Below, in pieces: positions 1-5,370 of a stretch of 5,370 bases of DNA. The position numbers and the translations under genes were made by a program. Positions within the stretch are counted from its first letter, which is position 1, and each line of letters begins with the position of its first letter. The notes beneath the pieces were generated by a model. That model made no database searches. It was not told the DNA's origin and was given only the letters and a program-made list of their open reading frames with translations. This DNA is from an uncultured Desulfovibrio sp. (GTDB lineage: Bacteria; Desulfobacterota; Desulfovibrionia; Desulfovibrionales; Desulfovibrionaceae). The stretch lies in the NCBI GenBank assembly GCA_947177645.1, contig CAMWVJ010000108.1, positions 1 to 5,370 of the forward strand, given 5' to 3'.

Positions 1-186
1 GTGGAGGCCGATAAAGGCGAAGTCGTGCCGCCGAGCCTCCTCCATGAGGCGGTCAAAGCCCGTGAGCAGGTCAAAAAAGGTGACGTCATGGCCCGCATCG
101 CGCAGGACGCCCTCGACGATGCGCGAACTCTTCAGCGAGACCTCGCGCTCACTGGACCAGCCCCCGGCAATCAAAAGTATCTTCAT
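1..186 (-). CDS. ddl: D-alanine--D-alanine ligase, N-terminal fragment (runs off window)
   Basis: This is the first 62 codons of a D-Ala-D-Ala ligase, a cytoplasmic ATP-grasp enzyme that joins two D-alanines for peptidoglycan precursor synthesis. The protein begins MKILLIAGGWSSEREVSLKS. The GGWSSEREVSL stretch (residues 8-18) is the hallmark N-terminal loop of the family, with the Glu and Ser positions used in substrate binding. It is followed by a Rossmann-like alternation (GHDVTFFDLL, then HDFAFIGLH) that ends where the conserved HG(..)GEDG region should begin. The rest of the protein, normally about 300 residues, lies beyond position 1. The start is ATG at 186-184, preceded by a purine-rich GGGATGGGA that can serve as ribosome binding site. 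The start lies inside the end of the upstream HD gene (38-nt overlap, different frame), so translation is probably coupled. Family assignment is strong; the ddlA/ddlB distinction cannot be made. Confidence 0.92.
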   Translation of the reverse strand, partial: MKILLIAGGWSSEREVSLKSSRIVEGVLRDAGHDVTFFDLLTGFDRLMEEARRHDFAFIGLH

Positions 187-808
187 GGAGATCCCATCCC
201 AGTTGCGCCGCCAGGGCGCGTTCAATGGCGAGTGCCTGCTCGTGGGCCGCGCGGATGCCGGCCCGCGCGCGCTCGTCGCGCCCGTAGCGGGCGAGCAGGT
301 CCTCGAACCGTTCCTCAAGGGTCACGCAGGCGTCGTGGCGCACGCGCTTGTCGGCATAGATGACGAAGAAGGGGAGCGCGCAGATGCCCGAGCCGTCCGG
401 CACTGCCCAGGGCCAGTGCACATGGAGCAGCACGCCCCGGGCGATGGCATAGTGCCGCGTTTCGGCGAGCACCCACGACGCGCCAAGTTGCGCGTGGCTG
501 CCCCCGTGAAGCAGGCAATAGGTCTTGGCAAGGTCGTGCAAAAGGGCCGAGGCGCGCACGGCATCCACGCGCACAGGCAGGCCCCGCGCGGCGGCACGCC
601 TGGCGAGGGCCGTTGCCACCTGCGCCACCATGTGCGAATGCCGCTCCACATTGGGGAGCATGCCGTACTTGTGCCAGAGCGCGAAACAGGCCGCGTCATC
701 CGGCGGCGCCGGGAGGCGCTCCTCGGCGCGCGCGGCAAGTTCGGGGAGTTCGGGCAGGCGCGAATACGGGTGGGCGTCAGATTCGCAAGACCGGTCGGAT
801 GGCTGCAT
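149..808 (-). CDS. HD-domain phosphohydrolase (HDIG/YqeK-like)
   Basis: This 219-residue cytoplasmic protein belongs to the HD metal-dependent phosphohydrolase superfamily. In order, I see a His-rich first helix (NVERHSHMVAQVA, His57/His59), the HD pair in LLHDLAK (His91-Asp92), HGGSHAQLGA (His101, His105), HVHW (His129, His131) and a downstream Asp in YADKRV (Asp153). This is the H...HD...H...H...D order of a metal-binding HD site. The layout resembles YqeK/HDIG nucleotide hydrolases, but the substrate cannot be read from sequence; a nucleotide or dinucleotide phosphate is the family-based guess. The C-terminal 60 residues (ERFEDLLARYG onward) look helical. The start chosen is ATG at 808-806. 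No good Shine-Dalgarno precedes it, and the frame stays open upstream to 1054, but that extension is Pro/Arg-rich and unlike a protein. The end overlaps the ddl start by 38 nt, so the two genes are probably co-transcribed. Confidence 0.82.
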   Translation of the reverse strand: MQPSDRSCESDAHPYSRLPELPELAARAEERLPAPPDDAACFALWHKYGMLPNVERHSHMVAQVATALARRAAARGLPVRVDAVRASALLHDLAKTYCLLHGGSHAQLGASWVLAETRHYAIARGVLLHVHWPWAVPDGSGICALPFFVIYADKRVRHDACVTLEERFEDLLARYGRDERARAGIRAAHEQALAIERALAAQLGWDLHEDTFDCRGLVQ

Positions 809-817
809 GCGCGCGAC

Positions 818-844
818 TCTATACTTGATGCGCCATGGTGGCAA
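818..844 (-). promoter_or_regulatory. weak sigma-70-like promoter candidate for the HD-ddl pair
   Basis: Reading the minus strand, TTGCCA (844-839) is followed after 15 nt by TATAGA (823-818). Both boxes are near consensus, but the spacing is two bases short of the optimum. Transcription would start only a few bases before the ATG at 808, giving a near-leaderless message, which would fit the absence of a ribosome binding site. This is inference from box similarity only. Confidence 0.25.
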
Positions 845-894
845 GCCGGGAGCGGGTTGCCCGTGTGCGGGTAGAGGCATCCACTCTTTTGGCG

Positions 895-936
895 CAGGCA
901 TTGACGCGGGGGCCAGAAAGTCCCCCGCGTGGCCTG
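895..936. repeat. long imperfect inverted repeat (hairpin) in the divergent intergenic region
   Basis: A perfect 9-bp stem is formed by ACGCGGGGG (904-912) and CCCCCGCGT (922-930) around a 9-base loop. A further 5-bp outer stem is formed by CAGGC (895-899) and GCCTG (932-936), separated by a small asymmetric internal loop (ATTG against G). No run of T follows on either strand, so it does not look like a classical intrinsic terminator. It lies between two diverging genes, just upstream of the candidate promoter at 944-972, so it could be an operator, a leader structure for the minus-strand transcript or an extragenic palindrome. Its role is not known. Confidence 0.6.
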
Positions 937-943
937 GCAGGGC

Positions 944-972
944 TTGGCGTATGGCCCGCTTGCGCGTATGCT
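944..972 (+). promoter_or_regulatory. candidate sigma-70 promoter for the membrane glycosyltransferase
   Basis: TTGGCG (944-949) and TATGCT (967-972) are separated by exactly 17 nt, and each matches four of six consensus bases. Transcription would begin near 979, giving a leader of about 36 nt that contains the GGAGG ribosome binding site at 1006-1010. The AT content of the -10 box stands out in this GC-rich gap. The assignment rests on pattern only. Confidence 0.4.
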
Positions 973-1005
973 TCCGGCTTCCTCGGCAGTTTGCCTGATG
1001 TCCCT

Positions 1006-1010
1006 GGAGG
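1006..1010 (+). promoter_or_regulatory. ribosome binding site deciding the glycosyltransferase start
   Basis: GGAGG ends four bases before the ATG at 1015. The same frame is open back to an ATG at 835, but that earlier start has no such site and would add 60 residues without membrane character. The site therefore supports the shorter protein. Confidence 0.75.
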
Positions 1011-1014
1011 TTCC

Positions 1015-2718
1015 ATGCCCGCGTCACAGAACCATTCCATAAAGTTCCTCGCATGGGCGGCGGCCGCGCTGGTGCCGCTCGCGTATCTCGTCCTCTACAC
1101 GCCGTACGGCATGGACACCACGGATTTCGGCTATTTTTACGGCTATGCCTGGCGCATCCTCGAAGGCCAGGTGCCGTACCGCGACTTTTCCTATATCAAG
1201 CCGGCGCTCCCGCTCTACTGGCATGCCTTCTGGCTCTCTCTCATGCCGGAAAACTGGGGAGTCCTCGCCGGAAAGGCCGGCTTTGTGGCGACCATGCTGG
1301 CGTCGTCCTGGTGCGCCGCGGCGTGCCTTGGGCGCATTTTCAGCTTTGAGGCCCTGGGCCTCCCGCTTCCCCTGCTCGCCACCTGCGGCTTTGTGTGGGG
1401 TGTGCATTCCTTTCCGCATATGCCGTGGCACACGGCGGACGGCGTGTTCTTTGCCGGGGGCGCCTTGCTGGCAGCGGTATCGCCGTGGCCGGTTTTGGCC
1501 GGACTGCTTGCCGGGTGCGCCATGCTTTGCAAGCAATCCTTCCTGCTCGTGCCGCCGGCGGTGGTGCTGCTCGTGTGGGTGGAGCGCGCCTCGTGGCGCG
1601 CGGCCTTGCGCTGCCTGCTTGGCTGGCTGGGGGCCCTTTGCGCCGTCTGGCTCTTCCTGCGGGCCGTGGGCGCGTGGGAAGCCTTTTCGCGCATGACCAC
1701 AGGCCAGCTCGATATCCGCGAGGCGCTGGACGCCGGCATCCTCATCTATTTGCGCCAGAACTGGCTTTTGCCGGTGCTCGCCGTGACGCCGTGGCTGTTC
1801 GGCCGCCTGGCCCGCAAAAGGCTGCCGGCGTGGCTCTTGCCCGCATATGTGTATCTCGCGCTGCTCACGGCCTGGTATGTGCGCGAAGTGCTCCTGAAGC
1901 AGGGCTGGATCGGCTACGGCACCTCCTGGCCCACGCTCTTTGTGCTGCTCGGGGGCCTGTGCGTGCTCTTCCCGCAGGTCTTTCTCGTGCGCTGGCTGCG
2001 CGACGCCGAGGGGCGCCGGCCGCGGTTGCGCGCGACCGTGGGCCTGGGCGCGCCGCTCGTGGCCGCGTGGTCGGTGGCCATCAGCGGCGGGTACAAGATC
2101 CCGGCCTTTTTCGCAGTGCCGTTGCTGTTCTCCTTCTTTGCCGTGCATGCGCGCCTCGGCGGCCGCGTGCGGCCCCTCGCCTGGGCGGCGCTGGCCGCGG
2201 GCCTTGTCATGTTCGGCACGGGCTACCAGTATCCCTATGTCTTCCCCGAGCGGCCCATGCCGAGGGCGGCCCTGACCCATGACGCGGGGAGCGTCTATCC
2301 ACGCGCCTCGGGCGTCATGGTGGACGCGGACATGCTCGGGCGCCTCGCCGAACTCAGGGAGCTGCGCGAAAAATACGGCCCCGGCTACAAGACCCTCCCC
2401 GGCTTTTCCTTCGCCTACTATCTCAACGGCGACAGGCCGGCCTATAGCTCGGACTGGCTCATCGACTGGGAGATCAATGGCGAGGTCGACCGCCTCTATG
2501 AGGAATTGCTGAAGAAAAAACTCACGGTCTTCATGGAGCGCGACCAGCTGGACGCCGAGCGCGCGGATGCCTATGACCGCGCGGGCTACGGCGTGCCGCA
2601 GCGCGTGCGCCGCAACTGGCGCGTGGTGGAGGAAACGCCGCATTTTGTCGTCTTCCAGCCGCCGGAAGCCACAGAGATGGAGGACGAGGTCGCCCACGCG
2701 GACACTGCGCCCCGTTGA
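1015..2718 (+). CDS. polytopic membrane glycosyltransferase, GT-C / ArnT-PMT-like (GT39 type)
   Basis: This 567-residue integral membrane protein has the plan of GT-C glycosyltransferases, which move a sugar from a polyprenyl-phosphate carrier to an acceptor outside the cytoplasmic membrane. The first membrane helix (about residues 9-29) is followed by an external loop with the acidic motif MDTTDFGY (Asp34, Asp37), then RILEGQVPYRDFSYIKPALPLYW (residues 47-69, split here only by numbering). This D...G..PYRDF...KP order matches the catalytic first loop of the ArnT/PMT families. Roughly ten to twelve further hydrophobic segments run to about residue 402. The last 150 residues are soluble and presumably periplasmic, with LPGFSFAYYLNGDRP (461-475), like the C-terminal domains of other bacterial GT-C proteins. 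Donor and acceptor are unknown; lipid A, a glycan or a protein are all possible. It starts divergently from the HD gene and ends 83 bp before the regulator. Confidence 0.75.
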   Translation: MPASQNHSIKFLAWAAAALVPLAYLVLYTPYGMDTTDFGYFYGYAWRILEGQVPYRDFSYIKPALPLYWHAFWLSLMPENWGVLAGKAGFVATMLASSWCAAACLGRIFSFEALGLPLPLLATCGFVWGVHSFPHMPWHTADGVFFAGGALLAAVSPWPVLAGLLAGCAMLCKQSFLLVPPAVVLLVWVERASWRAALRCLLGWLGALCAVWLFLRAVGAWEAFSRMTTGQLDIREALDAGILIYLRQNWLLPVLAVTPWLFGRLARKRLPAWLLPAYVYLALLTAWYVREVLLKQGWIGYGTSWPTLFVLLGGLCVLFPQVFLVRWLRDAEGRRPRLRATVGLGAPLVAAWSVAISGGYKIPAFFAVPLLFSFFAVHARLGGRVRPLAWAALAAGLVMFGTGYQYPYVFPERPMPRAALTHDAGSVYPRASGVMVDADMLGRLAELRELREKYGPGYKTLPGFSFAYYLNGDRPAYSSDWLIDWEINGEVDRLYEELLKKKLTVFMERDQLDAERADAYDRAGYGVPQRVRRNWRVVEETPHFVVFQPPEATEMEDEVAHADTAPR

Positions 2719-2731
2719 GGGGAGCGGAATC

Positions 2732-2760
2732 TTGCCACTAGGGGCGCTCGACGGTAAACT
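2732..2760 (+). promoter_or_regulatory. sigma-70-type promoter for the sigma-54 activator gene
   Basis: TTGCCA (2732-2737) and TAAACT (2755-2760) are separated by the optimal 17 nt. The -35 box matches five of six consensus bases and the -10 box four of six. Transcription would start near 2767, about 35 nt before the ATG at 2802. It suggests that the regulator has its own promoter rather than depending only on read-through from the glycosyltransferase. I found no clear sigma-54 (-24/-12) promoter in this gap: a TTGCA occurs at 2769-2773, but no GG lies at the required distance. Confidence 0.5.
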
Positions 2761-2801
2761 GTGGGCATTGCACGAGCGCCCCGCATCCTCCCGAGGTTCC
2801 C

Positions 2802-4262
2802 ATGCCGCCCTTTGCCGCCAGCAGCGAAAGCACCCGCCTTATCCTCGACAGCCTGCCCATGGGCGTGCTGTTTTGTGACCGCGAGGGCGTCATCCGCTTT
2901 GTCAACAAGGCCTATGCGGCCCTTCTGGGCGAAGCGCCGGACGCGCTGCTCGGGCGCGACATCACCGAGGTCATCCCCCATTCGCGGGCGCAGGTGGTCA
3001 TGCGCGAGGACAGGCCCGAAATGGGCGAGCTCTGCCAACTCGGGCCCGGCAGTGCCCAGCCCGTGGTGGTCAACCGCATCCCCGTGCGGGACAGCGCGGG
3101 CCAGGTGGCGGGCATGGTCTCGCAGGCGCTCTTCAATGACCCGCAGGAGCTCCAGCGGCTTTCCGCCAAGATCGAGCGGCTGGACCGCAAGATCAGCCAC
3201 TACAAGCGGCGCATCCAGGCGAGCCTCGCGCCGCAGCACAGCCTTGCGAGCATCCTCGGCGAAAGCGCCGTCATGCGGCGCCTCAAGCGGCAGGCGCAAA
3301 GCTATGCGCGCCTTGACGAGCCGGTGCTCATCCTCGGCGCCACAGGCGCTGGCAAGGAGCTGTTCGCCCATGCGCTCCACGCCGAGAGCCCGCGGGCCGA
3401 GGGGCCTTTCGTGTGCATCAACTGCGCGGCCATCCCCAAGGATCTCTTTGAATCCGAACTCTTCGGGTATGCGCGGGGGGCCTTTTCCGGCGCGCGGCAG
3501 GACGGCAAGATCGGCCAGATCGAGCTTGCGGACAAGGGCACGCTCTTTCTGGACGAGATCGGCGAGATGCCGCCGGAGATACAAGCCAAGCTCCTGCGCG
3601 TGCTGGAGAGCCGCAGCGTCTGCCGCGTGGGCTCCGTCACCGCGCATACCGTGGATTTCCGGCTGGTGGCGGCCACCAACCGCCATATGACGGCCATGCT
3701 CCACGCAGGCTCCTTCCGGGAAGACCTGTACTACCGCATCAATACCTTCGTCCTCGAGATACCCCCGCTGTGCGACCGCGCCGAAGACATCCCGCTCATC
3801 GCCCGGCACACGCTGGCGCGCATGGGGCTCGAGCGGGTGCGGTTCTCGCCGCGCGCCGAGGAGGCCATGCTGGCCTTTTCCTGGCCGGGCAATGTGCGCC
3901 AGTTGCACAATGCCGTGGTGCATGCGGCCACCATGCGTCAGGGGGAGGTCATCGAGGTAGAGGACTTCCCGCCCGAGACCCTGCCGGGCATGGCAGCGGC
4001 GCCCCCGCGCATGGGCGCCCAAAACGCTGCCGGGGGTTCGCATCATGAGTGGGGCGCCCGCAACGGCGCGGACATCGAGCTTCACGGCATCATGGCCGAC
4101 GCCGAGGCCGTGGCCATCCGTCAGGCGCTCGCCGCGCATGGCGGCAATGTTTCGGCCACGGCACGCACCCTCGGCATTGCCCGGGGCACGCTCTATACCA
4201 AGCTGGCGCGCCACGGCATCGCGCCCGAGCGGGGCGGTGCCTTGGGGGCCGCAAGCCGCTGA
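2802..4262 (+). CDS. sigma-54-dependent transcriptional activator (PAS - AAA+ - Fis HTH)
   Basis: This 486-residue cytoplasmic regulator uses ATP hydrolysis to open promoters held by sigma-54 RNA polymerase. Domains in order: a PAS sensor (about 12-110, LPMGVLFCDREGVIRFVN), a charged coiled-coil linker (about 113-140), an AAA+ core (about 150-390) and a Fis-type helix-turn-helix (about 433-473, GGNVSATARTLGIARGTLY). The core has Walker A GATGAGKE (179-186, Lys185), the sigma-54 contact loop GAFSGA (226-231), Walker B TLFLDE (247-252), sensor I VAATNR (289-294), the arginine region FREDLYYRIN (305-314) and sensor II WPGNVRQL (361-368). The usual Thr of GAFTGA is Ser229. A loose Gly/Ala/Pro linker (about 395-425) precedes the HTH. 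There is no receiver domain, so control is probably by a ligand or cofactor at the PAS domain rather than by phosphorylation. The start is ATG with GAGG at 2793-2796. The target genes are unknown. Confidence 0.93.
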   Translation: MPPFAASSESTRLILDSLPMGVLFCDREGVIRFVNKAYAALLGEAPDALLGRDITEVIPHSRAQVVMREDRPEMGELCQLGPGSAQPVVVNRIPVRDSAGQVAGMVSQALFNDPQELQRLSAKIERLDRKISHYKRRIQASLAPQHSLASILGESAVMRRLKRQAQSYARLDEPVLILGATGAGKELFAHALHAESPRAEGPFVCINCAAIPKDLFESELFGYARGAFSGARQDGKIGQIELADKGTLFLDEIGEMPPEIQAKLLRVLESRSVCRVGSVTAHTVDFRLVAATNRHMTAMLHAGSFREDLYYRINTFVLEIPPLCDRAEDIPLIARHTLARMGLERVRFSPRAEEAMLAFSWPGNVRQLHNAVVHAATMRQGEVIEVEDFPPETLPGMAAAPPRMGAQNAAGGSHHEWGARNGADIELHGIMADAEAVAIRQALAAHGGNVSATARTLGIARGTLYTKLARHGIAPERGGALGAASR

Positions 4263-4304
4263 AGCGCAGCCCATGGCCTTGCGCTCCGCGCTCCCGGCCA
4301 ACGC
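4263..4304 (+). other. short gap between regulator and DUF1848 gene
   Basis: The 42-nt gap holds a 6-bp inverted repeat, AGCGCA (4263-4268) and TGCGCT (4280-4285), with an 11-base loop and no T run. I see no convincing promoter or Shine-Dalgarno sequence. The DUF1848 gene is in the same reading frame as the regulator and 14 codons past its stop. It may be read through from the regulator transcript. Confidence 0.4.
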
Positions 4305-5312
4305 ATGAAGTGGCCTCAAACCAGCATCACGACGCCGAATGGCCCCAAGGCAGCCATTGCGCCCCTTGTCATCTCGGCGAGCCGCGCCACCGACATCCCG
4401 GCCTTCCACGCCCGATGGTTCATGGACCGGCTGCGCGCCGGCCACTGCCTGTGGCAAAATCCCTTCAATGCGCGCCAGCGCCAATATGTCTCCTTTGAAA
4501 AGTGCGCGGCCATTGTCTTCTGGAGCAAGGATCCCTCACCTCTTCTGCCGTATCTTGCCGAAATCGAAGACCGCGGCATCGCCTTTTATTTTCAGTACAC
4601 GTTGAATGACTATGAGCGGGAGGGTCTGGAACCACATGTCCCTTCACTCGACAGGCGCATCGCAACGTTTCAGGAAATTTCCGGACGTTTCGGCAGGCAT
4701 CGCGTCATCTGGAGGCATGACCCCATCCTCATTGGCAATGGTCTAAGTGTTGCCGTCATTCTTGAACGCCTGCACCACGTAGCCGAACAGCTCGCGCCGC
4801 ATACGGAAAAGCTGGTCTTCAGTTTTCTCGACATGTACAAGAAGACAGCGCTGCGGCTTGCGAAACAGGCCCCGGGATACCGTGCGCCTGATGTGGAGGA
4901 GATGATCGAGCTTGCCGAGGGCATCGCGCGGATGAATGCCGGCCTCAAAACGCCGCTCCGCCTCGCTACATGTGCGGAAACGGTGGACCTGCGCCATCTT
5001 GGAATCGAACATAACAGGTGTATCGACCCCGCGCTGCTGCTGCGGCTTTGCACCGGAAACGCGGAACTTGCGCACATCTGCGGCGGCACGGCGCGCAAGG
5101 AGCAGTCAAGCCTTGTGCCGCTCCCCATGAGCGCGCCCCCGCGTCAGGTGAAGGACCGGGGCCAGAGGGCGGCCTGTGGGTGCGCGCCCAGCAAGGATAT
5201 TGGCCGCTACAATACCTGTCCGCATTTCTGCGTCTATTGCTATGCCAATGGATCGCAGGCCGCGGTCGAGCGGGGGCTGCGGGCTGCGCACGGCGAAAAC
5301 GAAAGACTGTAG
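4305..5312 (+). CDS. DUF1848 family protein with C-terminal radical-SAM-like cysteine cluster
   Basis: This 335-residue, apparently soluble protein matches the DUF1848 family (Pfam PF08902) in length and motifs. The N-terminus has VISASRATDIPAFHARWFM (22-40), then NPFN (52-55), YVSFEKC (61-67) and IVFWSKDP (70-77). The middle has FYFQYTLNDYE (94-104) and VIWRHDPI (134-141). The C-terminus has ACGCAPSKDIG (290-300) followed by NTCPHFCVYCYAN (303-315). Cys305, Cys309 and Cys312 form a CxxxCxxC motif like the 4Fe-4S site of radical SAM enzymes, but at the C-terminal rather than the N-terminal end; Cys291 and Cys293 (and perhaps Cys223 and Cys239) are additional. An Fe-S cluster is likely, but the reaction is not known. 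The ATG at 4305 has no visible ribosome binding site, and no other ATG lies before the conserved core. GC content is lower than in the neighbouring genes. Confidence 0.87.
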   Translation: MKWPQTSITTPNGPKAAIAPLVISASRATDIPAFHARWFMDRLRAGHCLWQNPFNARQRQYVSFEKCAAIVFWSKDPSPLLPYLAEIEDRGIAFYFQYTLNDYEREGLEPHVPSLDRRIATFQEISGRFGRHRVIWRHDPILIGNGLSVAVILERLHHVAEQLAPHTEKLVFSFLDMYKKTALRLAKQAPGYRAPDVEEMIELAEGIARMNAGLKTPLRLATCAETVDLRHLGIEHNRCIDPALLLRLCTGNAELAHICGGTARKEQSSLVPLPMSAPPRQVKDRGQRAACGCAPSKDIGRYNTCPHFCVYCYANGSQAAVERGLRAAHGENERL

Positions 5313-5370
5313 GGAAAAGCGCGGCGCGGCTTACGCGGTGCATGCCCCGGCAAAAACAGCGGCCCGGGAG
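5313..5370. other. trailing intergenic sequence, nothing identified
   Basis: The 58 bases after the DUF1848 stop contain GC-rich short repeats (GCGCGGCGCGG) and a weak 5-bp CCCGG/CCGGG pairing with a long loop. I cannot support a terminator, promoter or gene start here. Confidence 0.5.

Noticed and set aside
44..874. Plus-strand open frame opposite the HD and ddl genes
   Set aside because: It has low-complexity composition and no motifs; the minus strand encodes clear HD and Ddl signatures over the same bases.
835..1014. N-terminal extension of the glycosyltransferase to ATG 835
   Set aside because: It crosses the hairpin and the candidate promoter, adds no membrane or signal-like segment, and the ATG at 1015 has a clear GGAGG.
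809..1054. N-terminal extension of the HD protein to 1054
   Set aside because: It would overlap the glycosyltransferase start and encodes Pro/Arg-rich sequence lacking conserved features.
1024..2697. Long open frame on the minus strand opposite the glycosyltransferase gene (557 codons)
   Set aside because: Its product is rich in Arg, Gly, His, Pro and Glu with no membrane or domain pattern. It is the antisense shadow expected in GC-rich DNA, while the plus-strand frame gives a coherent membrane protein.
4263..4285. Possible terminator after the activator gene
   Set aside because: The stem has only 6 bp with an 11-base loop and no T tract follows.
2586..4484. Long open frame on the minus strand opposite the activator gene (632 codons)
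   Set aside because: It spans two genes and the gaps around them and has no recognisable motifs, whereas the plus-strand frame has every AAA+ motif of a sigma-54 activator.
5313..5370. Possible terminator after the DUF1848 gene
   Set aside because: Only a 5-bp CCCGG/CCGGG pairing with a long loop is present, and no T tract follows within the window.

Overview
The window is GC-rich DNA (about 70% in the samples counted by hand). It carries five protein genes and no RNA genes, mobile elements or CRISPR arrays that I can see. The N-terminus of the D-Ala-D-Ala ligase, a stand-alone PAS/AAA+/Fis sigma-54 activator and the codon use suggest a Desulfovibrio-like delta-proteobacterium (Desulfovibrionaceae). 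That placement is inference; there is no rRNA or other firm marker here.

Layout. Two genes on the minus strand occupy the left end. An HD-domain phosphohydrolase (808 down to 149) is followed, with a 38-nt overlap, by the start of ddl, D-alanine--D-alanine ligase, which runs off the window at position 1. About 206 bp separate this pair from the divergent plus-strand genes. That gap holds a strong hairpin (895-936) and a plausible sigma-70 promoter (944-972). On the plus strand come a polytopic GT-C/ArnT-like membrane glycosyltransferase (1015-2718), then a sigma-54-dependent transcriptional activator (2802-4262) with its own good-looking promoter in the gap before it. Last is a DUF1848-family protein (4305-5312) whose C-terminus carries a radical-SAM-like CxxxCxxC cysteine cluster. 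The final 58 bases hold nothing I can identify.

How they fit together. The HD/ddl pair is probably one transcript with coupled translation, and ddl supplies the D-Ala-D-Ala dipeptide for peptidoglycan. The membrane glycosyltransferase probably adds sugar from a lipid-linked donor to an envelope acceptor. The activator has a PAS sensor rather than a receiver domain, so it probably answers a small ligand or redox/cofactor signal. Its targets cannot be read from the sequence. The DUF1848 gene has clearly lower GC than its neighbours and may have a different history.

I see no obvious new multi-gene system. The most interesting items are the DUF1848 protein with its C-terminal Fe-S-type motif, the Ser variant of the GAFTGA loop in the activator, the overlapping HD-ddl pair, and the hairpin in the divergent intergenic region.
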